Below, in pieces: positions 1 to 9,815 of a DNA stretch of 64,000 nt. The position numbers and the translations under genes were made by a program. Within the stretch, counting starts at the first letter, position 1. Each line of letters starts with the position of its first letter. Source of the stretch: Gamsiella multidivaricata (Eukaryota > Mortierellomycota > Mortierellomycetes > Mortierellales > Mortierellaceae). The notes below the pieces were generated by a model. It made no database searches, was not told the DNA's origin, and was given only the letters and a program-made list of their open reading frames with translations. The stretch lies in assembly GCF_025024155.1 (NCBI RefSeq), contig NW_026251710.1:248001-312000 (forward strand), read 5' to 3'.

Positions 1-216
1 CCGTGCTGACTAATCCTCAAGTGTAGATATAAATGGAGAGCGTGAATGAGATAGAGATGAAATGGGGAGCGTCCGAGAGCCGGTCGGGTTTGGGCGCAGC
101 TCAGACAAAAATAGTGCAGTGGTGAAAGGGACAGTCGTGCAGATAAGTTTTTTTTTTTATTATCATTAATCCCCATGAGCACTACAATCGTGCAGATAAG
201 GAAATTTGCAATTATA

Positions 217-685
217 GATTTTTTTTTTTTTTTTTTTTATTCAACATGGCCTCCGAGAGAGAACAATCAGTGCTGGTTTCCTAGTGAATAGTCTCTGAGA
301 CTTGTGTCTATCTGGCCCTAAATCTTCTAGTGTGGCAGTCGCACCATCTCCAACAACTTTCACTGTAACCTCCCTAAGCGTCCCGAGGTCTTTCTCCTGC
401 GATCCGCTCGGCTAGCTGGCAGGCTCCTCACCTGCAAATCTGCCAAGACCATCTCTCCAATTGCAACCTGTACATCTGGGAGATGGTCTTGGTTTCTTGA
501 GAGCACGGAATCCGTTCTACTGGCTTGCGAGCCGAATCCTCTACTATTGTAACATTTCCTCCACCTCCTCGTCCCGTCTTTCCTCCACCTGAGGTCACTG
601 GATGTGAGCTCAGATTAGCCTATTATAAAGTGGGCCTACTCACTTTTGAACTTATACCTGTAACCCCGGCAGGGGTAGCTAAGAC
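217..685 (-). mobile_element. SINE-like unit, short copy without tRNA head
   Basis: This is a non-coding unit of about 470 bp repeated almost exactly at 700-1168 (offset 482-483 bp; only scattered substitutions such as cacctgcaaatc versus cacctgctaatc). On the minus strand it ends in an AATAAA followed by a run of about 18 A (the T run at about 219-237), as a retrotransposed transcript would. The minus strand at about 405-415 reads TAGCCGAGCGG, a good match to a Pol III A box. It is bordered by the motif atttgcaattata at 204-216 and 687-699, possibly a target-site duplication. Compared with the neighbouring copy it lacks the tRNA-like head, so it is either 5'-truncated or the product of unequal exchange. 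I see no reverse-transcriptase ORF. Confidence 0.55.
443..492. repeat. perfect 13-bp inverted repeat inside the SINE-like unit
   Basis: The arm ccaagaccatctc at 443-455 is exactly complementary to gagatggtcttgg at 480-492, with a 24-nt loop. The same hairpin recurs in the second copy at 925-937 and 962-974, where the loop carries one C-to-T change while the arms are unchanged. A transcript from either strand could fold here. Confidence 0.8.
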
Positions 686-699
686 TATTTGCAATTATA

Positions 700-1507
700 A
701 ATTTTTTTTTTTTTTTTTTTTATTCAACATGGCCTCCGAGAGAGAACAATCAGTGCTGGTTTCCTAGTGAATAGTCTCTGAGACTTGTGTCTATCTGGCC
801 CTAAATCTTCTAGTGTGGCAGTCGCACCATCTCCAACAACTTCACTGTAACCTCCCTAAGCGTCCCGAGGTCTTTCTCCTGCGATCCGCTCGGCTAGCTG
901 GCAGGCTCCTCACCTGCTAATCTGCCAAGACCATCTCTCCAATTGTAACCTGTACATCTGGGAGATGGTCTTGGTTTCTTGAGAGCACGGAATCCGTTCT
1001 ACTGGCTTGCGAGCCGAATCCTCTACTATTGTAACATTTCCTCCACCTCCTCGTCCCGTCTTTCCTCCACCTGAGGTCACTGGATGTGAGCTCAGATTAG
1101 CCTATTATAAAGTGGGCCTACTCACTTTTGAACTTATACCTGTAACCCCGGCAGGGGTAGCTAAGACGCATGCTGCCAGTGCAGTGGAATAACTTGTACA
1201 CCCTGGTGTATAGCTGGGAAGTTCTGAACCAGCGCCTCTCGAAGTCCGGAGGCTAGCGCAAGGGCGAAATTTATTCTGAGCATTTTGTCAAGCGTTAAGG
1301 AAGGGGAAAGGAAACCCACAACGATTACATGGGGTAGTGCCACTCAATGTGGGGGTCGCCGGGGAAAGGAAACCCACATAACTGAAGTGGGGTAGTACGC
1401 CCGACTCATGCTCCAAATAAATTTCTATGCGTAGCACATATTACTGTGCTTTAACCAGGGCTCGAACCTGGTCCCTTCGCGTTACAAGGGAGGTGCCCTG
1501 ACCAGAC
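700..1507 (-). mobile_element. SINE-like element, long copy with tRNA-derived head and poly(A) tail
   Basis: Read on the minus strand, this roughly 800-bp element begins with a tRNA-like head (1446-1507), continues through a 280-bp middle, then the 470-bp body shared with 217-685, and ends in AATAAA plus an A run of about 20 (T run at about 702-721). A 19-bp sequence, gactatttgcaattataaa, lies at both borders (683-701 and 1505-1523), consistent with a target-site duplication. The middle section contains two copies of a ggggaaaggaaaccca motif about 65 bp apart (near 1303 and 1364). No coding capacity is visible, so any mobility would need enzymes in trans. A tandem duplication followed by divergence is the alternative. 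Confidence 0.55.
1446..1507 (-). repeat. tRNA-like head (degenerate tRNA)
   Basis: On the minus strand a D-arm-like stretch GTCTGGTCAGGGCACC is followed by an anticodon-arm-like TCCCTTGTAACGCGAAGGGA and a perfect T arm, CCAGGTTCGAGCCCTGG, which contains a canonical B box (GGTTCGAGCCC). The 3' acceptor strand TTAAAGC has no matching 5' strand: the sequence switches to the repeated border motif instead. I therefore read it as a tRNA-derived promoter head (Thr-like or Val-like), not a functional tRNA gene. Confidence 0.6.
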
Positions 1508-1607
1508 TATTTGCAATTATAAAATATATGCAAATAAGGAATTCGTGCAATTAGAGAGAGAATCTCTATGAGACATATATATGTCTGTAGACCACACCAT
1601 TCCAGAT

Positions 1608-1690
1608 GGTAGGATGGCCGAGTTGGTCTAAGGCGCCGCACTCAAGTTGCGGTCTCGAGAGAGGCGTGGGTTCAAATCCCACTTCTACCA
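1608..1690 (+). tRNA. tRNA-Leu(CAA)
   Basis: This is a complete class II tRNA. The acceptor GGTAGGA pairs with TTCTACC (one G-U), followed by discriminator A. The D arm is GGCCGAGTTGGTCTAAGGC. The anticodon stem CCGCA/TGCGG closes the loop CTCAAGT, giving anticodon CAA, which decodes UUG. There is a long variable arm and a T arm GTGGGTTCAAATCCCAC. A TTTT Pol III terminator follows immediately at 1691. No intron is present. Confidence 0.95.
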
Positions 1691-1945
1691 TTTTGCTCAT
1701 CTTGATGGTCTTACTTGACAGCCCATGCGGAAGTCCTTTTCGCTCAGGTTGACTTTGTCTTTAGCACAAACGCACCAAGTATTTTACATGGATTTCCTCC
1801 AGGGGTTGTCAAATAAGACTGACAGGTTGCCAGGTGTATCCCATGATGAAAAGTTATTTACCTCTTCGGGCTGGCTTGATATTTTTTTTTACAATTTTAT
1901 GAGGTGGTTGTAAGAACTATATACACGTAAAAAAAGGGTTCTAAG

Positions 1946-3792
1946 TTAATGGAAAGAGTCACCATAGCCATGGTACTGGCGTTGACCGGGAGAAGAACTT
2001 CCTTGATGTGGGTTGTATCCCGAATAAGTCGAATGAACGGACTGCACCGAGTGAATTGAAGTCTTGTCCGAGTAAATATTAGCATGCTGCTGCTGAGGCG
2101 ACATCGCCAACGAGTGCATGCCCCTCGGCGAGAGTTGTCCATGATGCTGGGGCAACCCTTCCTGCTCTTCCAGCTCGGGCTCGTCCATGGCTAATGTCTC
2201 CGGCATCTGACCGGACCGTCGCGCTACCCAGTCGTCGTTCCGGAACTCTCCCTCCCATTTCGCGACCACGGCAGCGGCCGTCATGTTGCCGAGCACATTG
2301 ACGGACGTACGCGCCATATCCATGAACGCATCCACACTCACGATCAGGGCCAGTCCTGCTAGCGGAATATTGGCGCTGATCAAGGTCGAGGTCAACACGA
2401 TGTAGGACGCACGAGGTACTGCTGCTACACCTTTGGATGTGAGCATGAGCGTCAGGACGATGACGATCTGCTCACCCACAGTCTTCTCTATCCCTGAGAC
2501 CTGCGCGCAAAAAATAGCAGCCAAGGCTAGGTACAACGTCGAGCCACCAAGGTTGAAAGAGTACCCGGTCGGAATCACAAAGACCGCAATCTCGGACGGG
2601 ACTCCGAATTCGACCATCTTCTCCACTGCCATGGGGAACACTGACTCTGAGGAACTGGTAGCGAAGGCCATCAGGAAGGGCTGGCCAACAGCCCAGACAA
2701 ATTCGCGCAACGGGAACCGGCAGAGAAACATGATCGGTAGCAGGATAAGGATCACATAGACGATCAGGGCCACGTAAAGCGTTCCGACCAATTTCCCAGC
2801 GACCTCTAAGGAGCCTAGACCGTACTGTCCCACCGTGGAGGCGATCGCGCATCCGATACCGATGGGCGCGTAGTTCATAACCAAATCCACGACCTTGAAC
2901 ATAATTCCAGAGAGGGACGCGTTAAAGTCGAGCATGAACTGCTTGGATTTTTCGTCCGCCTGAGTGATTGCAACCGAGAACATGATCGCACAAAACACTA
3001 CTGCGAGCACCGCAGTATGGTCCGAGAGCGCCAAGAAAAAGGACGTGGGAACGATGACCTCCATCTCTGTGACCCATGTAATGGCGGTAAAGTTGGTGTC
3101 CGGTGGTGCTAGTCCTGTCAAACTGTGTCCTGCGCCAGGGCGAGCAATGTTGACCGCGATGAGACCAAGGATCAGCGCAAGTGTTGTCACGACCTCAAAA
3201 TAAACGACAGACTTGAGTGCAAGTCGGCCGATTCGAGTGAGATCGTCGCCATGGCCAGCAATACCGATCACAAGTGTACTGAAAATGAGAGGACCCTAAG
3301 GACAAACGAGAAACAACAGTTGACGAGAGTTCTTCAGTAAAATGATTGTAGAGCGGTCCTTGAGGGATTGCATGTGCAATGTAAGCCGATACTTACGACG
3401 ATGCACTGGATCATGCGGATAAAGACTGTTCCCAGGGGCCCGATGCTAACTGCAAACTTTGGCGCGAACCTTCCGATAAGGATCCCGACCACTAAGGCGA
3501 TCACGATCCACACTGTCAAGTTTGTCCATTCTCTCAGAAACTCCCACACTGTCTTTACAGGTCCCATCCCAGCGTTCCAGGCGTCATTGATCCTCGTTCG
3601 CAGTGTAGGCCGCTTCAAGTGGCTGTCTGGTTGGGAGAAATTGTATTGATTGGAACGGACGTCGATGTTCGTGAGCTTGCCACTGTGGAGAGTGCTGCTC
3701 AAGACACTGCTATTGTTTCGTCCGCGGCCGTCCTGTTCGGGGATCGGAAGTGAATTGCTGTGCATGGCAGAGAATTCTTTGGGCGGAGTCAA
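1946..3792 (-). CDS. dicarboxylate/amino acid:cation symporter (DAACS; GltP/DctA/EAAT type)
   Basis: It is predicted to import acidic amino acids or C4-dicarboxylates across the plasma membrane with Na+ or H+. Exons are 3397-3792 and 1946-3295; the 101-bp intron (gtaagt...ttag) joins ...QCIV to GPLIFSTLVIGIAG, a family hallmark. The product is 581 aa. The serine-rich reentrant-loop motif is present (ATSSSESVFP), as are GYSFNLGGS and the C-terminal substrate-site motif DMARTSVNVLGN, where the family Asp/Arg/Asn positions are retained. Several hydrophobic helices are evident. The N-terminus (about 75 aa) and the His/Gln/Ser-rich tail (about 85 aa) are poorly conserved and probably cytosolic. 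Family membership is secure; the substrate is not. About 120 bp on the 5' side is TC/AG-rich, without a clear TATA. Confidence 0.93.
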
Positions 3793-5036
3793 AAGTTGCA
3801 GCTCGCGTGCGTAGTTTATCGGCTGCGGAGAATAAATAAATTAAAGCTGCAGGAGGAGGAAAGTGTGAAATTGTAGCAATTGGCAATGAAGGGTAGAAAC
3901 AAAGTGAAGGAAGTAAAGAGAGTGGTGGGAGAAAAAGAATAAGAAAAGGATACGGTGTTGAATGTGGGAGGAGGCAGCAAGAAGAAGAAGAGTCTGGTAT
4001 TTATACGAACAAGAAGGATGGCCGCCTGCGTAAGGGAAGACACTTTGTTTTGTCAGACGCAGGAACGTGCCTATATTTGACCCCCTGTCAAGCGCCGCTT
4101 TTTTTCATGTTTGCACCCTTGGGAGCCAGTCATGGTCCTCCAGGGGTCGAAACCTATCGTAACCGGCACGACACTTCGACTCCATCCCAGGTCTATTTCG
4201 CTTATGTTCCTGTTGCGCTTTGGAAAAAGGTCTATCAAGTGGCGCACCCGAGGTCGGCTCTTAGGTGCTTTCATGTGGCAGTGCATCTCCTCACTATGAC
4301 CATTTGCATGCCCTCTTTCTTTTTTTTTCCACCTTAATCCTAAGATATCCGTGTAACGTGTCAGCTGCAGATCGACTTTACACGACCCAAAAGCATTATC
4401 AACAAGAGCCCTACTGTTTTTTGCTTGTTTGCATGGCGTACGAGAACGCTGCAGAACTCTGAGAAGGTTCTTCGGTCTGAAGAAGTAGCGAACGTTAGCA
4501 GTGTTACTCCCTATCCAAACCATTATCTTGGGTATTTCTGGCCGCGTGCTCGTTCCTTTTTTTCTCCCTTGCACTACCGGCCATCCAAATTCATATACGG
4601 GCAATAAAAGAAAAGAAAAGAGCATGACAAAGGCATAGACTGGCTCAGATACAGCGGAACTGCTTCGCCTTCTATAATCTACCAAGGTGGGTCTTCAAAC
4701 GAATTTCCGAATTGCGTGGATCAAATTTGATTTCACAAAAAATCAAGACGCGGTTCGCCTATCTTTTTTATTTTTATTTTTTTTGCTTAATATTACTTTT
4801 CTCATCGAACAAGAAAGGATACTACAACAAAGACAAACAATAAATTACATTACTATAAAGACCAGGAAAAAAAGAGAAGAAACAAAAAAAAAAGAGGGAG
4901 AGAGAACTGTACAGGATAGACTTATTAAGAACAGTGCGGTATGCTATAGGCATTGCACAAACAAAATCGTTATCGAAAAAACCAATGACTAAATATGAAC
5001 AGGGGTATATGCACTGCGAAGGAAACGACGCGAGCT
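3793..5036. other. gene-free interval between symporter promoter and zinc-finger gene 3' end
   Basis: I see no convincing gene. The interval holds the symporter's 5' flank and the zinc-finger gene's 3' flank with A-rich stretches (4850-4905). ORFs here, for example 4071-4685 on the minus strand, begin at non-ATG codons and resemble no protein family. Confidence 0.6.
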
Positions 5037-6058
5037 TCAGTAGTACGGAGAGTACATGGCCTGAGTTGCAAAGGCATGAGGTACTGCGCGCATATACTCC
5101 ACAGGCTTGCCCATCCCATTGGACGCATACTGATTCATGAACGGCGGATAGGCCGGTTCGCAGGTCATGGCCTGAGGCTGTTGATGTTGCTGGATTGTGC
5201 GACAGGGCACAAAGTACTGATGCTTTGGCTGCTGCACCGCGGGCAGAGGTTCCATATGGGGTACGCTGGCCATAGTGCCCATGGGAGCCATGGGAGTCAA
5301 TGGAGTCAAGGGTAAGACGGGCGACGAGGCAGAGATGGGGGACATGGGCTCATGAGGAGGTGTATGGAGGGGCGAGATCAAGCCGTGATGATAGGGAGGC
5401 ATCTGAATGCGGAGTGATGGATGAGGGTGGCCAGGATAGGGGTAGTCAATCTCTTGGTGAAAGATAGCTGAGCCGATCGCGTCGCCTCCAATATGACGCC
5501 ACATGGTCGGCCGACGAAGCAAGACGTGTTCTTTACGATGGTGTTTTGTGAGTGTGGTCTTTCGGCAGAAACTCTTGCCGCAACCGTCGATGATGCACTT
5601 GTAGGGGCGTTTTCCTGTGTGGATGCGACGGTGCCGTGCTAGTGAGCTGCTGTCGCTAAAGCGCTTTTGACAATCTGGGTATTCGCACACGTGGGGTCTC
5701 TCACCGGTGTGTGTTCGCTGATGCACTGTCAAAGCGGAGCGCTGGATGAATGACTTTGTGCAGCCTGGTTCAGGGCAAACAAAGGGCCTAATCAATAAGA
5801 GAGTGGACAAAGTTTAATTTGTTGTTTATATGCATTGTGCATGGTGGGACCATGTGGGTTTCAGGTTACATGCATCTAGGCTTTTTTTTTTTATTTTATA
5901 TCCAGAGTGATAATTTACCTTTCGTTGGTGTGAATTCGGCCATGGCGCGCAAGGTCAGACCGACGAGAGAATGCTTTGCCACACTGGATCCAGGTGCAAC
6001 GGAAAGGCCTCGAATCGTGATGGTGGCCCTCAGAATGGATGAGTTCGAGAATGTCCAT
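5037..6058 (-). CDS. C2H2 zinc-finger transcription factor (four fingers)
   Basis: This is a probable nuclear DNA-binding regulator. Exons are 5919-6058 and 5037-5787; the intron 5788-5918 (gtaaat...ttag) restores the linker HTNERPF. The model is 296 aa from the first ATG, preceding [11 protein letters not shown]. Four tandem C-x4-C...H fingers occupy roughly residues 17-135 with TGERP/TGKRP linkers, followed by a Pro/His/Met-rich tail with no known domain. The reading frame stays open for about 100 bp upstream of the ATG (to about 6157), and a possible acceptor (ctgcaacag) lies there, so a further 5' exon is plausible and the true N-terminus is uncertain. Finger spacing resembles general fungal activators, but I cannot assign an orthologue or a target site. 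Confidence 0.85.
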
Positions 6059-6159
6059 CTTGGGCGGGTATGCCAGGGAAGTAATGGTGGAAAGCCGTGC
6101 GGGCAATGTGAGGAAAATGCGGTGGAGAAGATGTTGTCTTAAAGACTGTTGCAGCAAAG

Positions 6160-9100
6160 AATTAAGAAGGGCCTAGTGCTTGGTGGCCTAATAGGATAAG
6201 ATGTTGAGCATAATGGTTAAAACTCCATCCGGTATCCTCCTCTGACTGTCACTAGGAGGTTTGTGTGCTGAATTGGGAAGTGTGTGGGACATGCATGCGC
6301 CCACGCGATATTTTTTAAAGTACGCGCGGTGCAACCACTGGGACAAAGTTGGAGAGCAGTTGTGGTGGCCGAAAAAAAAAAGTGGTCGATGGTGTGGGTG
6401 GGATGGCTTTTGCAATGAGGAGGAGTAGCGCGCCATGGTTGATGTGGACCTACCAAGTTCTGGAGTGTGTGTGTATATGTGAGTGTATGAGGAGCTAGAT
6501 GGGTAACAAAGTCCGCTTTTTCAGTTGGTGAGGTAATACGTCAAAGAGGTCGTAGAGTGGAGGAGAGGAGGCCGTGAAAAAAGTGAGATGCAGAAGAATG
6601 CTGGTGAAGAACAAAAAAAAACATAAAAACAGGAAGGTGGGGGCTGCTTATTTTATAGCAGGTCTTGAAGGTCGTCCAGGTTGCGCTCTCAACGGTCATT
6701 TTGGCAACAATGGCAGATGATGTGATGAGTCGTTTCCCTCAGATATGGAGTACAGTAGTCTATAGTCTAAGGAGGAATATGCAATAGTCTGGAAGTCTAT
6801 TTGGTGTCTACGCTGTCGCCGGAGCAATAGAGCAGTGGTGAATGCGTGTGTCTGCAAAGGGTCTGTATGCTGTGCCCTGACAGATTCCTATTCTATTTTC
6901 TCGTTTTAAATGTAAAAAGAAAGTTGCTTGTATCTCGGAGGCTGACAAGTGCAAACAATAAGGTTTGCAGGGTGTTGGCGGTAAATATCCGTATATCCGG
7001 TTTTAAGCAATTGACGCACATAACCGGAGGTTTCACTGGTCGCCGTACGGAAATCGAAAACTGTCTCTCTCTTTTCTTTACTCTCTCTCCCCTGGCTTCG
7101 CTTGTACACCATGGCATACACCTAGCCAAGCTGCAAGTCTTAATTTCCTCGCGCCACATATCTGCAAGGGGGACAAAGAGTAGATAGGACATCTCGATCG
7201 AATATCAAAAAATCAAAATATGAATGAGGGTCAATGAAATTAGGGGAGGCGGGAGGGTTAGAAAGAGGCGGAGGGTTGAGGAGCAATTAGCAATTAGGAT
7301 TTTACCATTACCTAACCACGCAACGGACCAACCATGCTGGCTGAAGTAAAGCGAAAAGAGAAAGAGTGGAGCGCGGTAATTAGCACTAGTTGTTCTCGTC
7401 ATCTGTCTATACATAACCGCCTCACGACCCAACAACCTTGATCCCCAGTCTGCAGCCGGTATAATCACCCCGCAGCTTGCCATTCCTTATCGTTCCCGCA
7501 AAAAAAAAGGCACATTACCAGAAAACCCAAACATCGTGGTCATTGGTAAGAAGAGGGGAAAAAAAGATGAGCCAGGACATAAATAGAAGACAAAAACCGT
7601 GAAACCAAACATACCAAAGTCTGCGTTGTAGACTATACTCGAGCAAGTTGGAGCAGGGAGTAACTGAAAGTGTCTCTCTTTTTGCTTTTCTGCAGTATCT
7701 TTTTTTCTGCTTCTGCTGCTTGTGTTGTGCTGAAAAGTGATGAATAACATAGAGTGCGTTCCCCCTCGCTCTCTCATCAACTGAGTATCGAAAAAGTTAC
7801 GCGCCAATGCGACCAATGACACATTCGGGGAAAGGAAGGGAGTAGATTATGGATGGAAGATTATCATAGGCATTTGGATGCATTTTGCGCATGGTCTTGC
7901 TGGCACGGTCTACGTTCCACTATAATTGTTCGTTTGTTTCTGTGTGCGTTCTCTATAGTTCCTGAACACCGCGGAATGTTGGCGTCGTACCATTTACGGA
8001 CTCAGGAACGGTGCACCTATCCCGATAGGGCGATGTTGTCTTTCTTTCCTTTGTTGATGTAGATGATCGAATCGAATGGTAGCGGTGATGGTTGCTAATG
8101 CTGTGGCTATTGTTCTCTCAGCCATGCTCCGTCTTGCGGTTGTGTGAGCTGTTTGAGGAGGCGTACAGATCTAATTGAGAGCTCTTTCGTCAGGGCGGCT
8201 CTACCCCCCGGAGGAATAATCTACGAGGGTACGGCTACACAAGGTACCATGGATGTACCGAACAATTGGGCACGCACATCGCTCTGCTAAGCATTGACCA
8301 CAAACAAAACGAAAAGAGGAATTTGACGAGCTTTCTCTCTTCTTTTCTTTCTCTCTCTCGCTCTCTCTATGCATGACAATTTGCTCCGGTGTATTTCTTG
8401 TGGCTCCCCTTCCTCATTAACGCCTACATCCATCTTTTTATTTGGCTATCTCAATGACTCTAACTTTCAGGGGTCAAAATTGTGTTATTGCTTCAATAAG
8501 GTGGCAGCAGGACAGAGAGCAGCTAATTTGATTGGGTCAGGCACAATTTGCAGGTTCAATAATTCGTCTTAACCCGCCCCTCCAATTCCTCAACGGCACA
8601 CACACACATGGACCAACTCACACCCCTCGCACTCGCATAAAATACACGCTTATAAGAAGAAGAAAAGAAAAGAAAGTCCCCGTTGAGAGCAAAAAAAAAC
8701 CAGGCATCCACATTCATGACTAAGTCTGGCACGACCTTGGATGGACTGAGTGTGGACGAACGGACTAGACTAGGGTAGTAATGGGATCCTTCTTTCTCAG
8801 CAAAGCATCGGTATCGCATTTATTTAGCCTAAGGATTCATAAATCCCCGATACCTGTTGCCTTGTGCAGCTCTGCCTTCTTTCCATCTATATTTCTTTCA
8901 AACCTCAGTCCTCGTGTGCGCCAGGTCCTCTCCCTTCCTGGATTAGAAAAAAAAACATGCGGCAAGGTAACAATAATAAAAAAAAAAGAGTCATCGACAA
9001 TTGGCTGTTCTCAGTCTCTTGGTCTGGGCCTTGACCACCGTCCTCAGCGGCTTCTTTACGTAAATACTGCCCTCCTTTTTCTCCCACGTTGCGCGGCAAA

Positions 9101-9815
9101 AAAAAAAGTTAGAGACAACCGGTTTGCTTTGGCTTCCCTCTCTTCTCCCTCTTCGGTATCGCTTTTCGGTCGGTCAGCGCAGTTGTTTACACACCCTGTC
9201 AAGCGGGGGCGAAACATACGTGTACGCGGTTGCGCTGTCTCCACGAACACACTCAAGTGCGTTTTTTTTTTTTTTTTTTTTTTTTTTTGGTTCACGCATG
9301 CGCTTCCTTGCGATCGAGCATTCGCATGGCATGCACTTTAAAAAAAGGAAAAAGGACAAAGCACAAAAAAACCGCGCGCGCAGTTCTATTGAGATGTCAT
9401 ATTGTATGCCGGCCTATCGAGAACTTTGTTTCGATATCATCCTCAATGATGCATTTGCACTTTCGGCATGCATGATGCAGGAAAAAAAAAATCATGCCAA
9501 AATAATCTGCCGCCAAAAAAAAAAAAACAACAACAATGCAGATGATAGACTAAGCATTGGGCAGCCGGCGATTTTAACTCCCCCCACCTAAGGAGTTCCC
9601 TCCCATCTTGCAGGAACCTTGAAGAAAGAGAGAGAGAGAGAGAGGTTGTTGCGGATGAGTTATCGTTTCAGTCATGGCTGGGTCGTTTTACACACATCTC
9701 TTGCATCGATTATGTATAAAATATATTGATGGAGGGTCTTTTTATTTATATTCATAATAATTTACATAGTGAACATCAAAGACGATACGGAAGTCAAGAC
9801 AGTTGCATGTGTTCT
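6160..9815. other. 3.7-kb gene-poor interval
   Basis: No gene is recognisable. It includes the zinc-finger gene's 5' flank, an uninterrupted T27 run (9262-9288), shorter A runs, and an AG dinucleotide repeat (about 9627-9645). The longer ORFs (for example 8781-9341) pass through homopolymers and look random. Extra 5' exons of the zinc-finger gene or an RNA gene could be missed. Confidence 0.55.

Noticed and set aside
525..1192. Two ORFs (525-767 and 1007-1192) encoding the same 50-residue peptide
   Set aside because: They are the same stretch of the duplicated SINE-like body. They start at a non-ATG codon, lack family features, and lie on the strand opposite to the poly(A)-tailed transcript.
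4071..4685. 204-codon minus-strand ORF
   Set aside because: Begins at a non-ATG codon and has a random-looking, Arg/Lys/Ser-rich composition. It lies in promoter and 3' flanking DNA of real genes.
6188..6456. Possible 5' exons of the zinc-finger gene
   Set aside because: Open frames exist, one starting with ATG near 6436, but I could not pair a donor here with the acceptor near 6146 convincingly, so they are mentioned only as an uncertainty.
8781..9341. 186-codon plus-strand ORF
   Set aside because: Passes through a T27 homopolymer and A runs. No family resemblance.
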